NCBI RefSeq assembly: GCF_051020985.1
Contig: NC_135000.1
Span: forward strand, 21,358,784 to 21,422,783
DNA length: 64,000 bases
Origin: Nomia melanderi
Lineage: Eukaryota; Arthropoda; Insecta; Hymenoptera; Halictidae
Direction: 5' to 3'
Shown: positions 53,301 through 64,000 of the stretch, one piece after another
Numbering within the stretch: the stretch's first letter is position 1
Layout: every line of letters begins with the position of its first letter
The notes under the pieces: model-generated
What the model was told of the DNA's origin: nothing
Seen by the model: the letters and a program-made list of their open reading frames with translations, nothing else
Database searches by the model: none
Program-made: the position numbers and the translations under genes

Positions 53301-55920
53301 GATCTCGAATACAAGCATCGAAGAATTATTATTATAAATCGTATAGATAAATATCGTTTGAAAAATTTAAGATACTTCGTCATTAAAACGATCATAAACA
53401 AATGTGGTCGATCATTTATAAATAACATCGTAATTTATAAGAAACGTTTCATCCAACCCTTTTATAAACCTGCACGATTAATTTCAGTTACATGAATTTA
53501 TCAACGTGACAAGCGCATTTGCATTTGCAACGCAATTTTCCAGCGAAACGCTTCCAAACATTCGATCGGCGGTGAAAAATATTTTCCATTTGCATTTTTC
53601 AATGTTGATGCAGTTTATCAAACTGTTCGTTATTCTTTTAAAATAAAAGTTACTCTCACATTACAGCTAGCCGCGTTGAGATCGTATCTGTAAAGCACGT
53701 CAACGCAACATCTACGATTAATGAGCAGATAAATGTAACGCGGAGTGTCTTTTCCGAAGCAGTCCATTACGGTTGAATTATTATTATCGTGGTCTGATCG
53801 CAGATGTCAAACAGCTCGGCCGTGAAAACCGCGCGAGCGTGTAGGTAGTACACGCGAACGCGAAAAGTCACGCCCGCGCGATATTACACAATGCGAGGAC
53901 CGCCGCGTGTTTCCGGCTAGTGTTCAGCCTGAATGCAGTTAATAGGATGACATAAAATCGTCCGCGTAAGAGCGGCGGCGCGGTCGAAAACCCCGCGGAA
54001 CTGAAGTTTATCGGTTTAATATTCGAAATTTGAAAGGGCACCGAAAATCGGTTATTCGAGAAACGAACGCGTGCGCTTTTTTCGAAATTAATCTGGACGG
54101 CAGCCCTTTCGCGTGAAATAATCATGTCTTTTTCATGTAATACTCATTTTCAAAAATGTGAAACGCGAACTGATTACTAGATTATTAATAATAGGTTTCA
54201 CTAGAGAAATTTGCAAAACTAATCCCTTATACAAGTTTCCTGCTTAATTATATCCGTTGGATCGAATTAAAATAGATATTCATATTTCTTCTTAACATGA
54301 ATAATCTTCCATAACTTTCAAAGTAGTTTTGATACTCTTTTAATCCTTGTATTAAAATCTGTTTGCAGCCGAATTCATTGAAGTTACAATATCTACGAAT
54401 CTACGTTCATTGTACTCCACACCTATTCTAAATATAGATCATTCAAAACAGAAGAATATTGTTCTACGAGAAAAAATGATTAAAATCAGTATCGCTCGTA
54501 AAACTAAACACCTTTGAACTAATACAAATTACACCAAGAAAAAGGAATATCCGACGAATGGGTAATTTCAAAATTATCCGAGCACAGTGTTAAGTGGTTC
54601 ACTCCAACTCCGATCTTCCGTCTAAAAGAATAACTCGCTATCAAGATCGTCTCACGCGTATTCCCGGTGGACAATAATTTCCCGTCGAATCACGGCAATC
54701 CCTCTCGAAGAGCGGAATTAAAATGGCATAAAACTGCGGACCGCTGGAAAGAGTCTGCCGCTTGAATACAAACGGTTCCCGTGGAAAGTCTGCGAACAGC
54801 TTCGGCGGATTAACTAGGTCTTTTAATTTCGCGGGACGGGGAATTGGACTAGCAATCCCGCGCGGCAATGTGATCGCGAGTCAGAAACTCGATTGCTTTT
54901 TCGGGGTAAATAGCTGCGATAGAACCGGCCGTCGTAAAAATCTCTGTAAGGATATTGGTTGACCGGAATGGAGGACCGCGGCAGTCCAGCTCTGTGCACA
55001 CGCGAGACGCCGCGCCGGACGGTTTTGTCCGGTCGAATTTGCGCGCGAAATATACACGGCGGCGTCGCACAGTGCGGCCAAACGGCGGTTTTCTGGACAA
55101 AACTTAATAACTTCAAAAGTATGAGTGATACAAGAAAATGCTTCTGATAAAAGTTGTAAGATACATAGCCAAACATGTGGTAGTTACATTTTCTTTATAT
55201 TACAGGGATATGACGTTTTTTAAATGACAATGATTATTTTCCGTTTCGATTCCAATGTTATATAACTAGAGAAGCAGAATTTATTTTTACGAAATTATGT
55301 GAAATCAGATCTGCATGATGCGGAGAATATTTTCCACTGTTGAAAGTTTGTATGAATACATTTAACAATGAACACTAGATACAAATAGTGTATGAATACG
55401 TGGTAACCCCAGAATATCTATAGGGCATTCTTTGAGCGTCCTAAACAGTGGTTGTTCATTAATTTTTGAAATGAATATCATTTTGCAGCAAAGACTGCTC
55501 AGCAACAGATTGGTAACCTTCAATTGGCATTATGCGAGTAGTCAAATTTTCGAGTTTTGTCCACAGCCGGCAGCACTTTGCGTCGATTCGCCGTGGAATC
55601 GCGGAGGCGCGCGCCGATTCGCTTTTACCCCTGGAATATTTCGCGCGAGCGCGCGCCGGGATCGGCGAAATCGTTCGATCACACGCCGCGATACGGATTC
55701 CTTTTTACGAGCTAGAATACCATCGTTCCCCGCCCGGCCCGTTCATAAACGGCAATCCCGCGCAGTAACAGGCGAATTCTCGCTCGAATCGATTCGCTTT
55801 AAACGCGCTCGTGAGCTGATTTACATCGGCGCCGGTCGTTGCGCGAATTTGTCGTGAATTTGTATGCCTTACTGCGCCCCATCCCTCCACGTTTCTAGGT
55901 TATGTAACTACTCTCCTCTG

Positions 55921-56703
55921 ACGACGTCTGCTCACATGCCCAACGAACTGAAGGGGCAAGTGCGGCAAGGGGACACCACTACTCGCGTTGAACGTCTTTG
56001 TTATTGGCTGAGTCGCGTAAATAAGGTCGCAAATGAAACAGAATACGACGAAGTGAGACACAAATTCTATACGTCCCCCACGTCAGCTCCATCAACAAGC
56101 TGAAAGAGTACAAAGGCAAGGAGACTTTTTTCTCGCGATACTCAAATCCCCTCAGCTTCTGACGCACAGTCATTATTGGCGCACGGCAATAACAAAGGAT
56201 GCAAGCGAGATCGAATGCGATGAAGCGAGACAACGATAAAAAACAAAATTCTCTATAGTACCGTCTTACTCTGTCGCATTCGCTCGCTTCCGTCCTTTGT
56301 TATTGCAGCGCGTCAATGACCATTGGCCCCCTTGGAAGAGTCCCCTTGGCCCTCTACACTTTTAGCTGGATGGTCGATGGAACTAACGTACGCATTTCCT
56401 ATCGTTGTATCTCGATTTGTCGTATTCTGTTTCATTTGCGACCTTCGTTACTTCTGTTCGTCGCAAATGAAACAAATCGCAACGAAGATCGTAACGAAGA
56501 TTTCAAATGAAACAGAATACGACAAAGTGAGATACAGCGGTAGGGAATGAATATTGGCGTCGATTCCTTATTTATATCTCACTTGGTCGTATTCTGTTTC
56601 ATTTGTGATCTTCGTTCACGGGGATCAGCCAATAAACGATCGAAACCGTGTCCCCTTGCTGCACTCACACCTTCAGTTCGTTGGACACATAAACAGACGT
56701 TGT
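55921..56703. mobile_element. Nested inverted-repeat (foldback/MITE-like) element, about 783 bp
   Basis: The two ends are long inverted copies of each other, about 130-140 bp. For example, CCAACGAACTGAAGG at 55940-55954 recurs inverted at 56670-56684. GCAAGGGGACAC at 55965-55976 recurs inverted at 56648-56659, and ACGTCTG sits at both outer ends. Most visible differences between the outermost parts of the arms are transitions, as expected from CpG decay. A module reading AAATGAAACAGAATACGAC occurs four times, twice in each orientation (56031, 56408-56438 inverted, 56505, 56576-56606 inverted). A second inverted pair, built on GCAATAACAAAGGA, lies inside at about 56168-56220 and 56273-56320. 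There is no transposase frame, so it is non-autonomous. The superfamily is not recognised and no clear target duplication is seen. Confidence 0.82.
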
Positions 56704-56927
56704 TTAACACTTTGACTGCCACGATGGTCACCGATGACCGGAGCTTTCAAATTACAAGAAAATAATTATTACTTGAAAGGTAATTGATTTCGTAAATAAC
56801 TGTACAATAAGGGTAATATAAGGATTTTCATATCAAAGAATTAACAGTCCTTGGTTTGTACCTTCGCTATAGAAAGGATAAGTGACACGTAAAACGCTGA
56901 TGTTTTTCGTGGCAGTAAACGTGTTAA
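56704..56927. mobile_element. piggyBac-like MITE, 224 bp, TTAA-flanked
   Basis: It starts TTAACACTTTGACTGCCACG. Its other end, read on the minus strand, is TTAACACGTTTACTGCCACG, with 19 of the first 21 bases identical including the TTAA. A TTAA target duplication and termini of the C(C/A)CTTTG type are the hallmarks of piggyBac elements. The interior is AT-rich with no open frame of note. It abuts the foldback element on its left and ends 56 bp upstream of exon C, within the 3' part of the intron. Confidence 0.75.
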
Positions 56928-56983
56928 AGACAGTACACACGATTATCGTTCGCACTGCATCCTCCTTTTGTACGTAATTTCAG

Positions 56984-57136
56984 ACTGAGACGTCGCTGAT
57001 GTACGACGCCGTACACTTGTTCGCCAAAGCGCTCCACGACCTCGACACCTCGCAGCAGATCGACATCAACCCACTCTCCTGCGAGTCCACCGACACGTGG
57101 CCTCACGGGTACTCGCTGATCAATTATATGAAAATC
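56984..57136 (+). CDS. Kainate receptor exon C: amino-terminal domain, LMYDAVH segment
   Basis: This is a 153-bp exon of 51 codons, in phase 0 at both ends. The peptide opens TETSLMYDAVHLFAKAL. This corresponds to the strongly conserved T..ALMYDAVH motif of kainate and AMPA receptor amino-terminal domains. It continues to PLSCEST and HGYSLINYMKI. By analogy with kainate receptors, the cysteine in LSCEST (codon 33) should pair with a cysteine in an upstream exon not seen here; that pairing is an inference. The acceptor is TTTCAG ending at 56983 after a T-rich tract; the donor is GTGAGT at 57137. A short inverted-repeat element ends only 56 bp upstream, so the branch-point region of this exon borders transposon-derived sequence. 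Confidence 0.93.
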
Positions 57137-60100
57137 GTGAGTATTTCCGTTTGTTTTAAATCCTACGAACACGAGTGACGCGATTTCGCTGTATTTGCCA
57201 CAGCGATCGTTCTGGAGTAACAGAGAAACAAAGTGTTTCCGTCTTAAAAAAGGATAAGAGAATTTTGTGTCTTTGTTTCCTCAAAATCGCACATTCGCTC
57301 GTGTGCATAGGACCTTAGCGTGGATCGTGTTGTTGCTCATTTGTTGAAGTGACTTATTTTGTTTTTCGAATGTTTCGAGATTCTCGCGAGGAAATACTCG
57401 GTTGGTTCTTTATTAGGTAATAGTTTTATGAAACTATTGTGCTTTTTGTTTTGGAGTGAAATTGGAGTTGAACACTTTGGCGAAGCAAGTATTTTAATAT
57501 TCTTAATGAATTTGTTATTGGTTATTTTGTTTTATATTCTCAAAACAGGGAAATCTGTTTATTTGATTTACTTCGAGGATATGAAATGTTTAGTAATTGT
57601 ATAATTTTGGGAAAAGTGCTGAAGTAGAAATCGGAAAGTAACGTGCGCTTCATAGAGGCTGTAATTCTACACGTAACAACGTTTTTCCTGCTCGAGAAGA
57701 GATCATCTAATTTCCTCAGATTGTATTCCCCCGTGAAGTCCGGCGAATTGTTCTCCGATCAGTAATGCAGCGAAGCCGATTGAAATCATTTGAAAAATCG
57801 TTTTCCAAGAGCGACGTGGAAACGCGGAGTCTACTGAGCCACGGACAAAAGAAACTAATTCTGTCAGACCCTTAATTCCATCGCAATGTCGTTTGGGACG
57901 CTGCAATTGGAAACGATGCGGATGATCGGGAAACGATGTTTGCGTGACGATGACATCGCAGCCTCGTCGTTCCGACAGGACAAAACGGTCTGTAACGTGA
58001 TTGCCGAACGGAAAAAAGAGAACCGTTGCGATGGGAAGTGGAAAATTAAGTTATCAGATTAACATCGTAGTTTTCGAACCGGCGGCCATTTTTCCGCTTG
58101 GTCCCGGAGAGCTTTGTGAAAGCACTCTTGAAACCACGATATCGTGCCGCGGTATTGGAAAGCATTTAAATTTTCATCGCTGGCTGCCTTTGGTGCAATA
58201 CCACCACCTTCCGCTAATCCGTAATCGATGTTTCGAAAAAATTGATTCGAATTAAGACAATTAAAAATATTCATCAATTAAATACTCGGGAAAAGGATCT
58301 TTATTAAAATATGTGCAATATATTTTGAAATCGTTATCTCGATGCCACTTGCTAAGCGATTACCAATGATAGTTATGATTAGGATTGGATTTATTATTGA
58401 TAGAAAGTTCTATTGACAAAACGAATGTTCCGATGAACTAAATAGATTAACAATCAAGCGAACCAGATTGAAAAATAATATAAAAACACCTGTTGAAGTT
58501 ACAATACGTTTTTCAAGTATATTGCGAATAATAATGATTAGACTGCAGATCCTTATATAAATTCAACTATTTCAGGAAATAATTAGAAAAATAAAACTAC
58601 AACAGGAAATAGCTTTCCGTAACAAATATTACGAAACAGCACTATACTCGAGATATTTTATACATTCTTTCGTATAAAGTGCATTTCGCAAAATTTGTCG
58701 CATTCGAATTTCCTATACACGAATTAAAATCCACAGCCCAATAATTATCGTACAATAAAAACATGGAGAATACTAAAGATACACGTGTTTCTCGCGCGAT
58801 CGATCATCGAAGTGGTAAAACGAACTAGCACGGGTCGCAGGCCAATATCCTTCGCTGTCACAATCAACCGTTAGTACACGATTCGGTAGCTTCCGCGCGA
58901 GGGCGACTTGAAACGTTCAAGTAATCGTCGCCGTGGCCGTCCGAAACAAGCCGCGGACGCAATATGAACTGCATGTTTGCTGGTCGACATGCTCGGCGTA
59001 ATTACACGTGATATTCCTGGTGACTGGTACTAATCAATGAGTCACGAACGGCACACCGATTATGCTAGCCGCCCGGCGCGGCCGAATTCATCTGGGCGGA
59101 ACACGATCGCCGCGACCGATTCGTTCGCACGCGGTTCCGGTCGGTTTACAACGACGCGCGACGACGTACAGTGGTCTCTTTTGATGAAAAGCTGGCCAAA
59201 ATTCATAATTTCATAGGATTTTCATAAAAATCGGTCTTCCGAGTTGCTAAATCTGAATATTTTCTCGGAAATGCAAAATACAAAATGGCGCATCTAACAT
59301 CACTGATATAGAGTTAATTTGGAAATATTTTTGGAACGATTTTTTTAGTTTTAACAAAATCATTCAACTAAGCACTCTGAATCGAAGGTTTGTCAAGTTA
59401 GAATTTCGAAAATAGTGTTAAGTAAGGTTGTATTAACGATTAGATCAATTTCCTTCTTTGATATTCAATTGTTACAAATATATTAACTTGCTAGTGCCAG
59501 AGATATCGTTAATATGATTTAATGGAATAAACTATATATACTCCTCATTAGCACTTTAAACTGAGAGAAAAAAGAAATTTTCCTTGACACATTAAAGGGC
59601 CTCTAATTTTCGAGACATCAAGAAACTTGAAGTTTCGCCAACGTCGACGGTCTATATTTCAATAACCAGTCTATATATTTAAAAATTTTAAGCGATATTA
59701 GATGCACCGAAGTGTATGCAGTAAATATGATTACATCACAAAACTGTTGCAACATACTTCGAAAATTGACCGACTTCTCGTCGGAAGGCACCGCTGTGTG
59801 CAACGTAATTTTCGAAAATTCTCGGGAAAATTTCGGGCCCGCCGAGCGGAAAAATATTTCGGCGGGTTCCCGGGTCGACGGGAATTGTCATGTAACCGGC
59901 GCGCTTCGGGCCGATACCGCGATAAATTCGTCGCGGCGCGCGTCGCCCGTCAAACGGCAACCGGCGCGAGAAAATTGGCGAGCCCGGCCATTACCGGCAT
60001 AATTACTGGGTCAGCTTTGATGCGTCGACCGAATTTTCGGCGACAAATTGCGCCGGCCGATGTTCCAACCCTCCCCACCTTCGTCCCTGTTCTCGGTTAC

Positions 60101-62548
60101 GCGACGTAATTAGCAAAATTGAAGGCGTCGTTGACCCGTCGCAATCCGAAAGCCATTTTTCTCGTATATGCATACTATAGCCGGCAAACATTATTATTAC
60201 GACGGCGAGCGAGCAAACGAGCGAGCAGGCACTCGCGCGCAAGCGCGTGCCGAAATCTCGCAACCGGTTCTCTATCGTTTGATCGATAATAACGCTCGGC
60301 ACATCGTTAGCACGGACAAATATTAAAAAAAAAAAGAAGGAAAATACGGCTGACGAAAAAAATAGTTATCGCTGCCGTATCTCGTTATCGGCGCCGACTG
60401 ATTTTTGACGTAACCGGATTTTCCCCGTACGCATCGCGTCTGTTTACGTTGTTATTTGCCACGATATCGCCTGCTTCATTTGTATTCCGTTGGTTGATCC
60501 TTTTATTTATTCTTCCCTTTTTTTGCTCGTTGTTTCCGTTGGACGCGCTAGCGCTTGCGATCGGCGTCGACACAACGCTTTCGAGTCACCCTGTTTCGAG
60601 TAATGTTTTGTCACGGAACTTTCTTTTGCGTGAATTTTGGGATAGAGTTTTTCGGTTTCGCGCACTCGGCACTCTTAGTAATCGGATTTCACAGGTTGGA
60701 GTGAGATTTTATTTGCAGCTTTTATGAAACTTTTTCTTTGGTTAGCTTTACATCCCTATGAAAGTTAAACTACGTTTTACACAATTTATCTATGAATATT
60801 TCGTGCGAATTCACTGTTTTTTAACTTTCATTTTGTGTAGGTGAAGTTGTTGAGGTAGTATTAATCTTTCGAGGTCGGCCATTCTTGACGATTTCACGTG
60901 CGACGCATGGGACCACTCAAGTTTCTATTTATCAATATTTATACACTTTCAAACGTGCTCCTAAGACATGCATTGATCTTCTTATTAGATCTAATATCAT
61001 CAACTATCAACTTGCATTAATTATCAAAAGTGAAAAATCAAATATAGTCTCCGAAATGGTCTAGATTGACAAATAGATTAATTCTTAATTATTACCTTCG
61101 AACTTCATCTTTTGATCAGCAAACAATTCCTTCATCGGTGAATATTTACCCTCAGATACTTACCAACAACCTGTAGTAGTGGCAAATACTGAAACCAAGG
61201 TACACGTTTAAATAATTACAAACTACACACACTACATAAGAGAACCCCGACACTTCGAGCGTCCGCGTGAAACATTAACGACCTCCTGACTCAACCAGGT
61301 CGTCGCTCGGAATCACGAGATCCATGTGCTTCAAAACAACCGACGCAAAAGACGTGAATATAAACTCCGTCAAACAAAAGCCAACGCAACTACCAGCGGA
61401 TCCCGACAAATTTATCTATTTGCCCGGATCCACGCGATCAGCTCGCCAGCATCGCGTCGACACGCTCGATTTCCGCTTTGCCGGTTAGTTCGACGACAGG
61501 GGACTAGCGCAGCGTGCCGGCGAGAACGCCCGCGCCTCGCAAAACCACGGTAGCTATAATTTGTCAACCGGCGGCACGGGACGGGTTCGTTTAACCCTGG
61601 GAGTAACTTTCCATTGTTTGGTCAGAACAATCGGCGGAACATAGAAGCGCGCGTCGCACTGAGCCGCGCCGCCTTCAACGGCCTGCACAGTTTACTGCGT
61701 CGTCCGTCATCGTTGCCAGGGATGCTCTCGGTGCGTTGCACATGGCAGCACTCGTGGCGCTCGTTAATAAGCACGGCCGAACGTCGGGGAATACGAACAG
61801 TCAGATTAAGCATATCGTTATAATAGCTTATTACGTTGCCCGTGTCGGCCAATCGATGCCCATAATTCCGCGAAATTAATTTCCGCTCGGCCGGCCACCC
61901 TCGGACGACCCCTGCGCAACGAACAGATAAACCTTGTCTCGTTGGTTTCTGCTCGCGGAGATACGGGAACGGTGTAACTGGCTGGAAGATGGCTATCGCT
62001 AACAGCCCCGGGAACATTGTCGCATCGGTTGCGCGAGCTTTTTGCCCGCACCCGAGCGTTTCGCGCAACGGAGACATCCAATTACGCTCCCCCCATCCGC
62101 GCAATTAGGGTAGCGACGGTGGCGTTCACGCGCGGCCGAACTGCGAGGCCAGGCCGAAAAGTAATGAACTTTCGTTTGTATCTCGAGAACGATCGCAGTT
62201 ATTGGAATTCGATAGAAAGGAAATGGACGTAGGATTCGTTAGCTAGGAAATTTATGATTAGTTTTCTGTATAACCGACGTCACGTTTAGTATATCTTTGT
62301 CAAATTAAACAAATTTCTTTATCTCGTGAAGGAAAAATTCTGGTTTAGCTTTGATAGAGGTTGTCGCTGTCTCGATTAATTGTTGACTAAGGGTATATGT
62401 ATAGAATTTGTGGACTGATTTATAAAAATTGAGATTTAAGAGTAAATTTCTTTTATATGTTCGAGAAGGTTGTTGGAATACGAAGATCTTTATTGAAGAC
62501 TTTTGAATGTAGTTTGTATTTTCATGCTTGTACGATGTTCGTTCTCAG
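57137..62548 (+). other. Intron C-D of the kainate receptor gene (5412 bp)
   Basis: It is bounded by donor GTGAGT and acceptor TCTCAG, phase 0. It contains CpG-rich patches at about 58.9-59.2, 59.8-60.3 and 61.4-62.1 kb, separated by AT-rich DNA, and a run of ten A at about 60326-60335. An imperfect GC-rich inverted repeat lies near 60228-60251 (GGCAC .. GTGCC). No coding exon or complete mobile element was recognised. Confidence 0.85.
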
Positions 62549-62770
62549 GTTGAAATGACGGGGCTCACAGGCATCATCAAGTTCGATCACCAGGGTTTCC
62601 GCTCGGACTTCATCTTAGATATCATCGAACTGAACAACAAGGAAGGACTGAAGAAAATAGGAACCTGGAACAGCACGAAGGGGATCAACTTCACGAGAAG
62701 TTACAAGGAGGAATACACTCAAATTGTAGAGAATCTGCAAAACAAGACTTTCATCGTAACAACCATACTG
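62549..62770 (+). CDS. Kainate receptor exon D: end of amino-terminal domain and start of S1
   Basis: This is a 222-bp exon of 74 codons, in phase 0 at both ends. It reads VEMTGLTGIIKFD, then SDFILDIIEL, EGLKKIGTWNSTKGINF and, at the end, TFIVTTIL. These blocks match in order the kainate receptor region where the amino-terminal domain closes (WEGLTGRI.F, DLDVISL, EGLEKIGTW) and the linker leads into ligand-binding S1 (SLIVTTIL, then EEPYV in relatives). The next exon, outside the window, should begin with that EEPY-like motif. Three N-glycosylation sequons are visible: NST at codon 41, NFT at 47 and NKT at 65. The acceptor is GTTCTCAG ending at 62548; the donor is GTTAGT at 62771. Confidence 0.94.
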
Positions 62771-63234
62771 GTTAGTGTGTACACGAATAATATTGTTTTA
62801 AGAAACTCTTGATAAAGTAGTAGAAGACAAAAATAAGACTAAATTAAATTCAAATTTTATTCCACAGCTGTTACTATGAACCGATAACTATTATTCACTG
62901 GATTATTTTGACTATAAGTAGGTAATACTGAATTCCAGCTGTTTTCGTAATAATACCATCATTAAACTCAAGATAAACAATCCATGCTACTTCACTGTCT
63001 GATATTAGCATACCTTTTCCAGTAATTCCCCAGGTACTCGAAATAACGGTATTCCACACACATTCAAATGAACCAACTAATTCCGAAGTCCGAATATTTA
63101 CGAACCGACTGCAGATTACCAGAACAAATCAATCACACCTCAAATACTCAATACAGAATCCACATAATCAGATTTCACAGTACATATTATCACATAGTAT
63201 TGAAACTTTAAGTAACTTCACAAACAAACAATAT

Positions 63235-63258
63235 GTTAAGGCCACTTACAGCCTTAAC
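63235..63258. repeat. Perfect 8-bp inverted repeat
   Basis: GTTAAGGC, an 8-nt spacer, then GCCTTAAC. It carries TTAA on both arms. It may be a relic of a TTAA-type element end, or chance. Confidence 0.7.
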
Positions 63259-63765
63259 GTTTCCTCCGACCCCTTAGAACCATCGTACTTTTTAGTTTGT
63301 ATACACCTTTTATGTTTGCTACGGCTTATTGTACATTTGGTAGTTTTTTCGAAATAATAGGAGCCTTCGTCCCGTTCACAACTTGCAATCGTCTTTACGG
63401 TATTACGAGAAGGGACCGTGGCAGCCATAAATCCCTGAACCCATAAGGCCCGCGATTATTGCTGTAGATTTTCTTTGCCTATTGTTTACATCTGGTGTCC
63501 AGTCACCAGTATTTTTAACTCTCTTGCCCGTCCGTTAGCATGTGTTTCTAAGGCCAAGCGTTTCTTGCTTTTTACCTGCCACGGTCGGCGATTGCAAACG
63601 GGACGAATTAGTTATTAACTTTAGCAACTAGGAAGACTAGAAGGGAAGGGACTGTGTCTCCCTTCCACAACCATTTCAGATCGAAAAGGGCCAACCAGAA
63701 CGTCTTCACCCCCGCGAAGACGACATTGCGGAGGTGTCGTCGAAGACGATTCTGGGAGGCCCAGG

Positions 63766-63805
63766 GAGTCGAGAATAGCGAGTCGAGAATAGCGAGTCGA
63801 GAATC
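63766..63805. repeat. 14-bp tandem repeat, about 2.9 copies
   Basis: The unit GAGTCGAGAATAGC is repeated exactly at 63766 and 63780, with a third truncated copy at 63794. It sits between a GC-rich stretch with small inverted repeats (CGTCTTC .. GAAGACG near 63699-63720) and an A-rich tail reaching the window end. Confidence 0.85.
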
Positions 63806-64000
63806 ATAGTTGGAAACAAATAGTCAACCAAGCAAATAGAGAACATCGAACATATTTCGAGTCACTACACTGATTTTCACAAGTAAATACAGTCCACTTC
63901 ACAAACCTAAAAATTCGCACAAAGTTAATTCGGCGTGCGAAGTACTAGTTTAACTACCGAACATAGTCGGTGGAAAACAAGGTACACGACACAATAAATG

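Larger units (their letters stand above)
43521..56983 (+). other. Intron B-C of the kainate receptor gene (13463 bp)
   Basis: It is bounded by donor GTATGA and acceptor TTTCAG, phase 0. It is the most transposon-marked intron in the window: a probable BEL/Pao LTR relic at about 46.7-47.3 kb, a nested inverted-repeat element at 55921-56703 and a piggyBac-like MITE at 56704-56927. CpG-rich patches lie near 51.0-51.4 and 55.55-55.85 kb. No coding sequence was recognised elsewhere in it. Confidence 0.85.
31867..62770 (+). other. Partial gene: kainate-type ionotropic glutamate receptor (GRIK2-like), four internal exons
   Basis: Four + strand exons join into about 228 codons plus one shared codon base. 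Kainate receptors are tetrameric glutamate-gated cation channels in the synaptic membrane. The encoded part is extracellular: the second half of the amino-terminal (LIVBP-like) domain that drives subunit assembly, ending at the start of the ligand-binding S1 segment. Recognition rests on motifs shared with vertebrate GRIK2 as I recall it: GMM(S/T)(D/E)Y, LMYDAVH, GLTG(I/R)I.F, EGL.KIGTW and IVTTIL. The frame continues across introns 32009-43352, 43521-56983 and 57137-62548 (11344, 13463 and 5412 bp). Upstream exons and the channel-forming exons lie outside. The exact paralogue among insect kainate subunits cannot be fixed from this fragment. Confidence 0.93.
62771..64000 (+). other. Start of the intron after exon D, running off the window
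   Basis: It begins with donor GTTAGT. Contents are a perfect 8-bp inverted repeat at 63235-63258, a 14-bp tandem repeat at 63766-63805 and a purine/adenine-rich tail up to the window edge that could belong to an LTR-type repeat. The next receptor exon is not reached. Confidence 0.8.

Noticed and set aside
8863..55437. 16-bp exact match AGGGCATTCTTTGAGC at about 8864 and 55422
   Set aside because: About one such match is expected by chance in 64 kb, and the flanks do not align.
59168..59240. Tc1-like left end TACAGTGGTCTCTTTTGATG
   Set aside because: No inverted partner was found downstream in the window.
61622..62104. 160-codon minus-strand open frame
   Set aside because: CpG-rich patch with frames open on both strands. 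No recognisable protein.

Overview
The window is eukaryotic and almost entirely non-coding. It appears to be an insect genome, most likely Hymenoptera (a bee or relative). The only protein-coding sequence I can recognise is four + strand exons at 31867-32008, 43353-43520, 56984-57136 and 62549-62770. They join in one continuous reading frame across consensus GT..AG introns of 11.3, 13.5 and 5.4 kb. The joined product is the second half of the extracellular amino-terminal domain of a kainate-type ionotropic glutamate receptor (GRIK2-like), up to the first residues of the ligand-binding domain. The 5' exons (signal peptide and first half of the domain) and 3' exons (ligand-binding domain, pore, tail) are not in the window as far as I can see. 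The hymenopteran assignment is an inference from the receptor sequence, the mix of AT-rich DNA with CpG-rich patches, and the repeat types.

Layout. Positions 1-31866 are probably one very long intron (or intron plus 5' flank). They hold several short DNA-transposon relics and degenerate tandem repeats. Positions 32009-43352 are an intron with a (GA)19 microsatellite, AT-rich simple repeats and one TTAA-flanked element. Positions 43521-56983 are an intron with a probable BEL/Pao LTR relic near 46.7-47.3 kb. At its 3' end lies a 783-bp nested inverted-repeat (foldback) element, followed immediately by a 224-bp piggyBac-like MITE that ends 56 bp before the exon at 56984. Positions 57137-62548 are an intron with CpG-rich stretches. 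Positions 62771-64000 are the start of the next intron, with a 14-bp tandem repeat and a possible LTR-like tail.

The most interesting structures are the foldback element at 55921-56703 and the scatter of short TTAA-flanked elements with related CCCTTTG/CACTTTG-type termini (6762, 9790, 27014, 29602, 41981, 56704, and weakly 5758). The three fully contained exons are all multiples of three and bounded by phase-0 introns, so any one could be skipped without a frameshift. I found no convincing RNA genes, CRISPR arrays, bacterial-type regulatory sites or other complete protein genes. The many short open frames elsewhere, including a 208-codon one on the minus strand, look like chance frames in CpG-rich intron DNA.
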